In this document: in pieces, positions 34,278-42,674 of the stretch
Position numbering within the stretch: the first letter of the stretch is position 1
How the letters are laid out: each line of letters begins with the position of its first letter
From: Burkholderiales bacterium
GTDB taxonomy: Bacteria; Pseudomonadota; Gammaproteobacteria; Burkholderiales; Burkholderiaceae_E
Assembly: GCA_947487165.1 (NCBI GenBank)
Contig: CANKWX010000001.1
Span: 1-64,000, forward strand
Direction of reading: 5' to 3'
DNA length: 64,000 nucleotides
Program-made: the position numbers and the translations under genes
Notes under the pieces: generated by a model
Told to the model about the DNA's origin: nothing
What the model saw: only the letters and a program-made list of their open reading frames with translations
Databases searched by the model: none

Positions 34278-35303
34278 TCAGGCGTCGAAGAGTTCGGCGA
34301 CCGCGCGCTCAACCCGCACGCCCGAGCCGGTGTCGTCGAGCGGATTACGTCGCAGGCGATGGCGCAGCGCCGGCACCGCGATGCGTCGCAGCTGCGCGTC
34401 GCCCACCTCCATGACGCCGTCGAGCGCGGCCAGGGCGCGCGCCGCGCGCATGAGCGTGAGCTCGCCGCGCAGGCCGTCGGTGCCGAGCGCGATGCACAGG
34501 CGGGCTGCGCGCTCAAGCGCCGAATCGGGGATCGTCACCTTGGGCAGGCGCGTGCGGGCCTTGAGCAGCGTCTGGCGGATCTTCTCGTCTTCCTTGCTCC
34601 ATAGGGCAGTGAAAGCCTTGGGATCGCGCTCGAAGGCATCGCGACGCTTGACCACCTCGATGCGTGCGGGCAAGTCGGTGGGTGTCGAGACCTCGACCGA
34701 CAGGCCGAAGCGGTCGAGCAGTTGCGGGCGCAACTCGCCTTCTTCGGGATTGCCGCTTCCCACCAGCACGAAGCGCGCCGGATGCCGCACGCTCAAGCCT
34801 TCGCGTTCGACCACGTTCTCGCCCGAGGCGGCCACGTCAATCAGCAGATCGACCAGATGATCTTCGAGCAGATTGACCTCGTCGACATACAGAAAGCCGC
34901 GATGCGCGCGGGCCAGCAGGCCCGGCTCGAAGGCCTTGATGCCCTGCGACAGGGCTCGTTCAAGGTCGAGCGCACCGACCACCCGGTCTTCGGTCGCGCC
35001 CAGCGGCAGATCGACGACCGGCACCCGCACCCTATGCGACTTGGGTTTGCCTTTGGCCCGCAGGGCGTCGCATTCCTCGCAGTTGCCGGGCGGGGCATTC
35101 GGGTCGCAGGCATAGCGGCAGCCCACCACCGCCTTCATTTCGGGCAGCAGCGCGGCCAGCGCCCGAACCGCCGTGGACTTGCCCGTGCCGCGATCACCGA
35201 GTACCAGCACGCCGCCCACCGAGGGGTCGACCGCTGCAATCAGGATGGCGAGCTTCATCTCGTGCTGCTCGACGATGGCTGAAAACGGAAACGCGACGGC
35301 CAT
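34278..35303 (-). CDS. bchI: magnesium chelatase ATPase subunit I
   Basis: 341 residues of the AAA+ family. Walker A GDRGTGKST is at 36-44, Walker B YVDE at 139-142, with the Cys-containing insertion CDPNAPPGNCEEC (66-78) typical of BchI. The ring hexamer powers Mg insertion with BchD and BchH. It is the first gene of the minus-strand half. The 68 bases upstream (35304-35371) show no strict PpsR palindrome. Confidence 0.98.
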   Translation of the reverse strand: MAVAFPFSAIVEQHEMKLAILIAAVDPSVGGVLVLGDRGTGKSTAVRALAALLPEMKAVVGCRYACDPNAPPGNCEECDALRAKGKPKSHRVRVPVVDLPLGATEDRVVGALDLERALSQGIKAFEPGLLARAHRGFLYVDEVNLLEDHLVDLLIDVAASGENVVEREGLSVRHPARFVLVGSGNPEEGELRPQLLDRFGLSVEVSTPTDLPARIEVVKRRDAFERDPKAFTALWSKEDEKIRQTLLKARTRLPKVTIPDSALERAARLCIALGTDGLRGELTLMRAARALAALDGVMEVGDAQLRRIAVPALRHRLRRNPLDDTGSGVRVERAVAELFDA

Positions 35304-35371
35304 GGGACGTGTCTTCTGATCGAAAGGTCAACCGTCGATTCTAGACCGAGTGCTGAACGCCGACCCGGCGA

Positions 35372-35776
35372 TCAGGTGGCGGACGGCCGACGCGCAAGCA
35401 TGTCGATTTCGATGCGGGCGCCGCGCGCCAGGCCATTGACGCCGATGCAGGTGCGCGCCGGGCGGCGCCCTTCGCCGAAGTAGGAGGCATAGACAGCGTT
35501 CATGCGGGCATAGTCTTCATCGAAGTGCAGCAGGTAGATTCGCACGCTGGCCACGTCGGCCAGGGTGAGTCCGCAGCCGGTGAGCACCGCCTGCAGGTTG
35601 CGCATGACCTGGCGGGTCTGGTCTTCGATCGATTCAGGATAGGCCGAGGTATTCGAGGTGCCGGTGAACGGCATCTGACCGGTGAGCATCACCCAGCCGT
35701 CGGCCTCGACCGCGTGGCTGAAGGGGGCGACGGGATCGGGGGCGCCGCCGATCATGTGAAAAACCAGTGCTGACAT
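35372..35776 (-). CDS. RidA family protein
   Basis: 134 residues of the RidA/YjgF/UK114 family, which hydrolyse reactive enamine/imine intermediates or act as related deaminases. Family segments are visible: LTGQMPF near residue 30, and RTCIGVNGLARGARIEIDML at the C-terminus with the conserved Arg and Glu. The ATG at 35776 gives the normal length; 37 upstream codons are rejected. It is divergent from the TetR gene at 35967, with 190 bases between. Confidence 0.88.
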   Translation of the reverse strand: MSALVFHMIGGAPDPVAPFSHAVEADGWVMLTGQMPFTGTSNTSAYPESIEDQTRQVMRNLQAVLTGCGLTLADVASVRIYLLHFDEDYARMNAVYASYFGEGRRPARTCIGVNGLARGARIEIDMLARRPSAT

Positions 35777-35851
35777 GGCAGAGCTCCGGCAGGAATGGGG
35801 ACGGAAATGCGGATGGGGAAATGGGAAAACGGGCAGGGAATCAGCCGCCAC

Positions 35852-35877
35852 AATAACGCACGCAAAATAACGCACGC
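35852..35877. repeat. two direct copies of a 12-mer
   Basis: AATAACGCACGC occurs at 35852-35863 and again at 35866-35877, two bases apart, in the divergent region upstream of the RidA gene. It could be a regulator site for that gene. Confidence 0.5.
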
Positions 35878-35911
35878 GCAGGCGCACACAGGCGATGCGC
35901 CCCGCCGCTGG

Positions 35912-35954
35912 TTGACAGTAAGCAAACGATCGTTCAAATTAAAACGAACGTTCG
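35912..35954 (+). promoter_or_regulatory. TetR-gene promoter with overlapping operators
   Basis: TTGACA (35912-35917), 16 bases, then TCAAAT (35934-35939), a 4/6 -10. The palindrome AACGATCGTT (35925-35934) fills the spacer, and CGAACGTTCG (35945-35954) covers the likely start site. The inner arms CGTTC and GAACG also form an inverted repeat around an A/T-rich core. The layout fits autorepression by the TetR protein encoded next. Confidence 0.55.
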
Positions 35955-35966
35955 AGATCAGCCTGA

Positions 35967-36638
35967 ATGCCAATGTCACAGTCGTTTGCCCACCATCCCG
36001 TCAGGATCGATGGTTTTGAAGCCCGCAATCGCCTGATGGCAGCCGGGCTCAAGCTGTTTTCCGAGCACGGCTTCGAAAAGACCTCGGTGCGTGCGCTGGC
36101 ACAGGCCGCGCAGGTCAATGTGGCGGCGGTCAGCTACTATTTCGGCGACAAGGCGGGGTTTTATCGGGCGCTGTTTACCGAATCGGTGAGCCCGCACCGC
36201 ACGACCGGCTTTGACGATCCGGCGCTCGGGCTTGATGAGGCGCTCGATCGGTTTTATGCCGACTTTCTCGATCCCCTGAAGGCCGGCGACGAGATTCGCA
36301 TGGTGATGAAGCTGCATTTTCGCGAGATGGCCCAGCCGACCGGCGCCTGGCAGGCGGCGCTCGAGCGCGATGTCAGGCCGCAGCACAAGGCCCTGCTTCG
36401 CCTGCTGACCCGGGCGCTCGGCCTGCGCCGCCCCGACCTCGATACCCAGCGGCTGGCCATCACGATCGCCGGCATGGCGGTCCATGTTTTTGCGTTCCAG
36501 GATGGCGTCAAGGCGCTTTGCCCGCTGCTGATGAGCGGACCGAAGGCGATCGATGCGATGGCCGATCGGCTCGCGGGCTATGCGATGTCGATGATCGAGG
36601 GCGAGCGCCAGCGTCGCGCTGCCGCGATGGGTACATGA
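35967..36638 (+). CDS. TetR family regulator of the RND pump
   Basis: 223 residues. The N-terminal HTH domain is clear (SVRALAQAAQVNVAAVSYYFGDK, about residues 41-63, quoted here in part). The C-terminal part resembles the CerR-type ligand domain. It lies 16 bases before the outer-membrane factor gene, so it probably represses itself and the pump operon through the palindromes at 35925-35954. Two ATGs six bases apart precede the domain; there is no good ribosome binding site. Confidence 0.88.
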   Translation: MPMSQSFAHHPVRIDGFEARNRLMAAGLKLFSEHGFEKTSVRALAQAAQVNVAAVSYYFGDKAGFYRALFTESVSPHRTTGFDDPALGLDEALDRFYADFLDPLKAGDEIRMVMKLHFREMAQPTGAWQAALERDVRPQHKALLRLLTRALGLRRPDLDTQRLAITIAGMAVHVFAFQDGVKALCPLLMSGPKAIDAMADRLAGYAMSMIEGERQRRAAAMGT

Positions 36639-36654
36639 AGGTGCTTGAGGCTGC

Positions 36655-38136
36655 ATGAAGACTCCTGAAAGCTTGCGCCGTCGCGTGCGATCGACCCTGC
36701 CTGTCCTGATGCTGGCCATGCTTGCCGCGTGCAGCGGGCTGCCCTCGGTCGGACCCGACTATCGCGGCCCGCCGCCCGAGCGTTCGCTCGCACTGGCTCA
36801 GGCGTCGGCACCGGTCAAGGTTGAGGCCGATCGCTGGCAAGCGCCCCTGCCGCATGCCGGCTCCAACGACGATCTGGCCCGCTGGTGGCAGCAGTTCAAC
36901 GACCCGGCGCTCGATGCCTTGATCGCTGCCGCCCAGCGCGAGAGCAGCACGATTGCGCGTGCGGCGGCCAACATCGAGCGCGCCCGGGCCATCACGGTGG
37001 CGGCGCAGGCCGACGCCCTGCCGGCGGTCGAGGCCACGGCGCTGGCCAATCGCGGCACGCTGGCCCTCGGCACCTCGGTCCTGACGGTTTCGCAGCAACG
37101 CGCAAGTGTCCTGGCCAACTGGGAGATCGATTTGTTCGGGCGGGTCAGGCGCGAGCAGCAAGCCGCCGGCGCGCGGCTTTCTGCGCGAACCGACGACTGG
37201 CACGAAGCCCGCGTCTCGGTGGCCGCCGAGGCCGCCTCCGAGTATCTGCAATACCGCTTCTGCCAGTCGCTGGTCGCGATCTCGCAGGCCGACCTCGCTT
37301 CGCGAACCGAAACCTCAGCGATCAGCCAGCGTGCTGCCGCAGCAGGTTTTCAGGCGCCGGCTGCCGCGGCGCTGGCCCGCGCGAGCGCGGCCGAGGCCGC
37401 CAGTCGACTCACCGGGCAGCAGGCCGAATGCGATGTCGGCATCAAGGCGATGGTCGCGCTCACCGGCCTGGATGAGCCGGCGGTGCGCGCCCTGCTCGCG
37501 CGTCCGCCCGGCGGCCTGCCGGTGCCGCGCGAGTTTGCGGTCAGTGCGCTGCCGGCGGGCCTGCTCATGCAGCGCCCCGACCTGGCCGCCGCCGAACGCG
37601 AGCTGGCTGCTGCGAATGCCGACATCGGCGTGGCGGTGGGCGATCAGTATCCGCGCCTGACCCTGGCCGGCTCGATTGGCCCAGTGCGTCTGGATACCGG
37701 CAGCATCTCGGCGAATTTCACCAACTGGTCGCTCGGCCCGGCGATCTCGCTGCCGATCTTTGATGCCGGACGGCGTGCCGCCAATGTCGAGGCAACCCGG
37801 GCGGCTTATGTGGCGGCCGAATCCGACTATCGGGCGAAGGTTCGCCGGGCAGTTCGCGAGGTCGAGGAGGCGCTGGTCAGGCTGCAGAGTTCGGCCGCCC
37901 GCGAAATCGATGCCCGCACCGCCTCGCAGGGCTATCGCGATGCGCTGGATGCGGCGCAGGTGCGCTGGCGCAACGGTCTGGGCAGCCTGCTCGACCTCGA
38001 GGAAGCGCGCCGATTTTCGCTGGTCGCCGACTCGTCGCTGGCCAGCGTGCAACGCGACCGCGTGGCCGCCTGGGTGGCGCTCTATCGCGCGCTCGGCGGC
38101 GGATGGACGACCTCACAAGGAATGGACGCACGATGA
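36655..38136 (+). CDS. RND efflux outer-membrane factor (NodT/OprM type)
   Basis: 493 residues. The lipoprotein signal ends in LAAC (Cys26), then SGLPSVGPDYRGP, typical of NodT-family lipoproteins. Two OEP repeats follow, with FDAGRRAANVEATRAAY in the second. It forms the outer-membrane channel of the tripartite pump encoded by the next two genes. It overlaps the adaptor gene by 4 bases (ATGA). An OMF-first gene order is less common than adaptor-first. Confidence 0.93.
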   Translation: MKTPESLRRRVRSTLPVLMLAMLAACSGLPSVGPDYRGPPPERSLALAQASAPVKVEADRWQAPLPHAGSNDDLARWWQQFNDPALDALIAAAQRESSTIARAAANIERARAITVAAQADALPAVEATALANRGTLALGTSVLTVSQQRASVLANWEIDLFGRVRREQQAAGARLSARTDDWHEARVSVAAEAASEYLQYRFCQSLVAISQADLASRTETSAISQRAAAAGFQAPAAAALARASAAEAASRLTGQQAECDVGIKAMVALTGLDEPAVRALLARPPGGLPVPREFAVSALPAGLLMQRPDLAAAERELAAANADIGVAVGDQYPRLTLAGSIGPVRLDTGSISANFTNWSLGPAISLPIFDAGRRAANVEATRAAYVAAESDYRAKVRRAVREVEEALVRLQSSAAREIDARTASQGYRDALDAAQVRWRNGLGSLLDLEEARRFSLVADSSLASVQRDRVAAWVALYRALGGGWTTSQGMDAR

Positions 38137-39395
38137 CTCTCTCCCCGATCCGCACAGCATGGCGCCTGCCGTTGGCGGCCACGGCCTGCGCACCGACGGC
38201 CGCAGTCACGGTGGTCAGCGCAGCGTTGCTTATCGGCGTATTCAGCGCGACGCTCAGCCTCGCGCTCTTCGTCCCGACAGCGGCCCGGGCCGCGCCGCCG
38301 GCACCGTCGACGGCCAATCGCCCGGCGCTGGTGGTCAACACCGTGCGTCCGCAAAAGGGCGAGATTGCCGACACGCTGTCGGCCAATGGCAGCATCAATG
38401 CCTGGCAGGAGGCCTCGATCGGGGCCGAGGTCAGTGGTCTGAGGATCGCCGAAGTGCGGGTCGATGTCGGCGCAGCGGTCAAGCGCGGACAGGTGCTCGC
38501 AGTCTTTGCAACCGAGACCGTGCGGGCCGACCTGGCCAATGTCGAGGCGGCGCTGGCCGAGGCCCGCGCCGGGCTTGCTGAAAGTCAGGCGGCGGCTGCC
38601 GAGGCGCAGGCCAATGCCGATCGGGCCAAGGCAGTGGAGCCGAGCGGGGCCTTGAGCGCCCAGCAGATCGCCCAGTACCTCACCGCCGCCCAGACCGCGC
38701 GTGCCCGTGTGCAATCGGCACAGGCCCGTGTGCAGTCGGCACAGGCACAGGTCCAGTCGCAACAGCTGCGACTGAAGATGACCCAGGTGATGGCCCCCGA
38801 CGACGGCATTATTTCGGCACGTCTGGCCACGGTTGGCGCGGTGGTGCCCGCCGGCCAGGAGCTTTTTCGCCTGGTCCGCAAAGGCCGGCTTGAATGGCGT
38901 GCCGAGGTTACTGCGATCGAGCTCGCCCGAGTGCGCACGAATCAGAAGGTAAAGGTGTTTCCGGCGGCGGGTGGCAGCATCAACGGCACGGTGCGCATGG
39001 TTGGTCCGGTGGTCGATGCCCAGACCCGCAATGCGCTGGTCTATGTCGATCTGCCGGCGGGCAGCACCGCGCGCGCCGGCATGTTCGCCCGCGGCGAGTT
39101 TCAGCTCGGCTCGAGCAGTGCGCTCACGGTGCCGCAGCAGGCGGTCGTGGTGCGCGACGGTTTTGCCTATGTCTATCGGGTGACCGGCGACCGCGTGTCG
39201 CAACAGAAGGTGATGCTCGGGCGGCGGATCGGCGATCGCATCGAGGTGCGCGAGGGTCTGGCCGACGATGCGGTACTGGTGGCCGCTGGTGCGGGCTTTC
39301 TGAATGACGGCGATCTGGTCCAGGTGGTGCCGGCAAGCGCTGCCCCCGCTGTACCCCCGGCCTCGGTTGCCCCTGTTTCAGGCACCGGAAAATGA
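38133..39395 (+). CDS. RND efflux periplasmic adaptor
   Basis: 420 residues of the membrane fusion protein family: an N-terminal membrane segment or signal (to about residue 50), a biotinyl-lipoyl-like hairpin (VSGLRIAEVRVDVGAAVKRG) and a coiled coil. The coiled coil includes the tandem heptads RVQSAQARVQSAQAQVQ, then beta-barrel domains. It links the permease to the outer-membrane factor. The heptads come from a near-perfect 21-bp tandem duplication at 38704-38745. The start ATG at 38133 overlaps the previous stop. Confidence 0.92.
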   Translation: MTLSPIRTAWRLPLAATACAPTAAVTVVSAALLIGVFSATLSLALFVPTAARAAPPAPSTANRPALVVNTVRPQKGEIADTLSANGSINAWQEASIGAEVSGLRIAEVRVDVGAAVKRGQVLAVFATETVRADLANVEAALAEARAGLAESQAAAAEAQANADRAKAVEPSGALSAQQIAQYLTAAQTARARVQSAQARVQSAQAQVQSQQLRLKMTQVMAPDDGIISARLATVGAVVPAGQELFRLVRKGRLEWRAEVTAIELARVRTNQKVKVFPAAGGSINGTVRMVGPVVDAQTRNALVYVDLPAGSTARAGMFARGEFQLGSSSALTVPQQAVVVRDGFAYVYRVTGDRVSQQKVMLGRRIGDRIEVREGLADDAVLVAAGAGFLNDGDLVQVVPASAAPAVPPASVAPVSGTGK

Positions 39396-42300
39396 ATTTT
39401 TCTGCGCTCTCGATCCGCAACCCGATTCCGGCGGTGCTGCTGTTCATTTTGCTCACGCTCGCCGGGCTGATCGGCTTCAAGTCGATGGCCGTGCAGGACT
39501 TCCCCGACATCGAACTGCCGATCGTCACCGTCGATGCGGTCTTGCCCGGTGCAGCGCCCGCCCAGCTTGAGACTGAGGTCGCCCGCAAGATCGAGAATTC
39601 GGTGGCCACGTTGCAGGGCGTGAAAAACGTCTATACCCGCATCCTCGATGGCGCGGTCTCGGTGACCGTCGAGTTCGTGCTTGAGAAAAACAGTGCCGAG
39701 GCGGTCAACGAAGTGCGCGATGCGGTCAGCCGCGTGCGGGCCGATCTGCCCGCCGATGTGCGCGACCCGACCGTCACCAAGGCCAGCACCGCCGGCCGCC
39801 CGGTGGTCACCTACACCGTGGCGAGCAGCCAGCTCGACGAAGAGGCGGTGTCGTGGTTCATCGACAACACCCTGTCAAAGCGCCTGCTGGCGGTGCCCGG
39901 TGTCGGGCTGGTCAAGCGACTGGGCGGCGTCACCCGCGAGGTGCGCATCGAGCTCGATGGCCAGCGCATGGCCGCCCTCAATGTTGCGGCGATCGATGTC
40001 TCACGCCGGCTCAAGCAGGTGCAGCAGGAGGCGCCTGGCGGACGCGGCGATGTGGGTGGCGCCGAGCAGGCGGTGCGCACCATTGCCACGGTGTCGAGTG
40101 CGGCTGATCTCGGCGCACTCGAGCTGCCACTGTCCGATGGTCGCAGGCTGCGGCTGTCCGATGTCGCGATCATCACCGACACCATCGCCGAGCGCCGTTC
40201 GATGGCGCTCTTTGACGGCAAGCCGGTGGTCGCAGTCGAAGTCATGCGAAACCGGGGCGCGAGCGAGCTCGACATCGGCGTGGGGGTGGCAGCCGTGATC
40301 GCCGAGATGCAGGCCACGCACGCCAATTTGAGTTTCGCGCGCGCAATCGACAACACCGTGCCGGTGAGCGAGAACTTCGACGGCTCGATGATGCTGCTCT
40401 ATGAAGGCGCGCTGCTCGCGGTGATCGTGGTCTGGGCCTTTTTGCGCGACTGGCGCGCCACGCTGGTGAGTGCTGCCGCGCTGCCGCTGTCGGTGATCCC
40501 GGCCTTTCTGGGCATGGCGCTCTTCGGTTTCACGCTCAATACCGTGACCCTGCTGTCGCTGGCACTGGTGGTGGGCATCCTGGTCGATGATGCGATCGTC
40601 GAGATCGAGAACATCGAGCGCCATCTGAAGATGGGCAAGTCGCCGATGCAGGCTTCGCTCGAGGCGGCCGACGAAATTGGTCTGGCGGTGGTGGCGACCA
40701 CCTTCGCGCTGGTGGCGGTGTTTTTGCCGACCGCCTTCATGTCGGGTATTCCGGGCAAGTTCTTCAAACAGTTCGGCTGGACAGCGGTGCTGGCGATCAT
40801 GGCCTCGCTGGTGGTCGCCCGCCTGCTCACGCCGATGATGGCGGCCTATCTGCTCAAGCCGAAGAAGGCGAGCGGCACAGGTGCAGCCTTGTCTGCGGTA
40901 TCGACCGGTCAATCGGCACCCGCCGCTCAATCGGTTCCTGGCATCGACGAATCGCAAGACGGCTGGATCATGCGTCGCTATCTGGCGGCGGTGCGCTGGT
41001 GCCTGCGTCATCGCGGCATCACCGCGATTTTGTCGATCCTGTTTTTTGTCGGCTCGATCGCCCTCGTGCCACTGCTGCCCAAGGGCTTCGTGCCGCCGGC
41101 CGATCGCGGCCAGACGCAGGTGAGCATCGAATTGCCGCCGGGCAGCACATTGCAGCAGACACTCGATGCTGCCGAACAGGTTCGCGCGCTGGTGGCGGCT
41201 TCGCCCGATGTGCGCCATGTGCTCAGTTCGGTGGGCGGTGGTTCTTCGGGTGATGCCTTTGCGATCGGTGCAGCGCCCGAGGCCCGCAAGGCGGTGCTGA
41301 CCGTGCTGCTGACCGGCCGCACCGAGCGCGATCGCAAGCAGCAGGCGGTCGAGACCGAGATTCGCGAGCGCCTCGCGCAGGTGCCGGGCGTGCGTCTGAG
41401 CGTGGGCTCTCAAGACACCGGCGTGAAGATGCAGCTGGTGTTGAGCAGCGAGGATCCGCAGGCGCTCAGTGCTGCCGCCCAGGCGCTCGAGCGCGATCTG
41501 CGCACCCTCAAGGGCATCGGCAATGTGAGCTCGAGTGCCAGCCTGGTGCGGCCCGAGATCATCGTGCGTCCCGACTTTGCCCGCGCCGCCGATCTGGGCG
41601 TGACCGCGGCAAGCATCGCTGAAACGGTGCGGGTGGCCACCGCCGGTGATTACGACGTTGGCTTGCCCAAGCTCAACCTGAGCGAGCGTCAGGTGCCGAT
41701 TCGGGTCAAGCTGCCCAATGCTGCCCGAGCCGATCTTGCCGCCATCGGGCGCCTCACCGTGCCGGGGCGCAATGGCCCGGTGATGCTCGACAACGTCGCC
41801 TCCATCAGCATCGACAGCGGCCCGGCCCAGATCGACCGGCTCAATCGCAGCCGCAATGTCACCCTCGATGTCGAGCTGGCCGGCCGCGAACTGGGCGCGG
41901 TCTATGACGAAGCAATGGCCCTGCCCACCCTGCGCAGTCTGCCGGCGGGCGTGCGCCTGGCCCAGCAGGGTGATGCGCAGGAGATGCAGGCGCTTTTTGC
42001 CAGTTTCGGATTGGCGATGGGCATCGGCGTGCTGTGCATCTACATGGTCCTGGTGCTGCTGTTTCGCGACTTCATGCAACCGATCACGATTCTGGCGGCC
42101 CTGCCGCTGTCGATTGGCGGCGCCTTCGTGCTGCTGCTGCTCACCGGCAAGAGTTTTTCGATGCCCTCGCTGATCGGGCTGCTGATGCTGATGGGCGTCG
42201 TCACCAAAAATTCGATCCTGCTGGTCGAGTACGCGATCATGGCGCGCCGCCAGGGCATGGGCCGCTTTGATGCGCTGGTCGATGCCTGCCACAAGCGCGC

Positions 42301-42568
42301 GCGGCCGATCCTCATGACCACGATCGCGATGGGCGCGGGCATGTTGCCGATTGCCATCGGTTGGGGCAGCGATCCGAGCTTTCGCTCGCCGATGGCGGTG
42401 GCGGTGATCGGCGGCCTGATCACCTCGACCCTGCTGTCGCTGCTGGTGGTGCCGGCGGTGTTCACCTATGTCGACGATGCCGAGCATCTTCTGGGGCGAC
42501 TGGTGCGTCGCCTGCGCGGGCGACAGGCCGAGCGCGGGCAGCCCGATGTTGTCACGCCGACTCGCTAG
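39392..42568 (+). CDS. RND multidrug efflux permease (AcrB/HAE-1 type)
   Basis: 1058 residues with twelve helices in the 1+5 twofold pattern. The proton-relay aspartate segment is VVGILVDDAIVEIENIERH (about residue 395-413), the DD pair of hydrophobic-amphiphilic pumps rather than heavy-metal pumps. A Ser/Ala-rich insertion (about 495-520) separates the halves. Together with the adaptor and OMF it exports amphiphilic compounds. It overlaps the adaptor gene by 4 bases. A long antisense frame inside it is a shadow. Confidence 0.95.
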   Translation: MNFSALSIRNPIPAVLLFILLTLAGLIGFKSMAVQDFPDIELPIVTVDAVLPGAAPAQLETEVARKIENSVATLQGVKNVYTRILDGAVSVTVEFVLEKNSAEAVNEVRDAVSRVRADLPADVRDPTVTKASTAGRPVVTYTVASSQLDEEAVSWFIDNTLSKRLLAVPGVGLVKRLGGVTREVRIELDGQRMAALNVAAIDVSRRLKQVQQEAPGGRGDVGGAEQAVRTIATVSSAADLGALELPLSDGRRLRLSDVAIITDTIAERRSMALFDGKPVVAVEVMRNRGASELDIGVGVAAVIAEMQATHANLSFARAIDNTVPVSENFDGSMMLLYEGALLAVIVVWAFLRDWRATLVSAAALPLSVIPAFLGMALFGFTLNTVTLLSLALVVGILVDDAIVEIENIERHLKMGKSPMQASLEAADEIGLAVVATTFALVAVFLPTAFMSGIPGKFFKQFGWTAVLAIMASLVVARLLTPMMAAYLLKPKKASGTGAALSAVSTGQSAPAAQSVPGIDESQDGWIMRRYLAAVRWCLRHRGITAILSILFFVGSIALVPLLPKGFVPPADRGQTQVSIELPPGSTLQQTLDAAEQVRALVAASPDVRHVLSSVGGGSSGDAFAIGAAPEARKAVLTVLLTGRTERDRKQQAVETEIRERLAQVPGVRLSVGSQDTGVKMQLVLSSEDPQALSAAAQALERDLRTLKGIGNVSSSASLVRPEIIVRPDFARAADLGVTAASIAETVRVATAGDYDVGLPKLNLSERQVPIRVKLPNAARADLAAIGRLTVPGRNGPVMLDNVASISIDSGPAQIDRLNRSRNVTLDVELAGRELGAVYDEAMALPTLRSLPAGVRLAQQGDAQEMQALFASFGLAMGIGVLCIYMVLVLLFRDFMQPITILAALPLSIGGAFVLLLLTGKSFSMPSLIGLLMLMGVVTKNSILLVEYAIMARRQGMGRFDALVDACHKRARPILMTTIAMGAGMLPIAIGWGSDPSFRSPMAVAVIGGLITSTLLSLLVVPAVFTYVDDAEHLLGRLVRRLRGRQAERGQPDVVTPTR

Positions 42569-42674
42569 CCGACCGTCTGGGGCCGAAGGCTGACCGTCCG
42601 GGGGCATTCGGGCGGCTGTCGAGGCGATTCCTTTCTACGCTGGGACTCGCCAAGGAGACGCGAGACCCCAGGAC

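Noticed and set aside
40001-42607. Long antisense open frame (868 codons) inside the RND permease gene
   Set aside because: Its protein is His/Arg/Gln-rich with no domain sense, and the sense strand carries a complete permease. It is a shadow of high-GC coding sequence.
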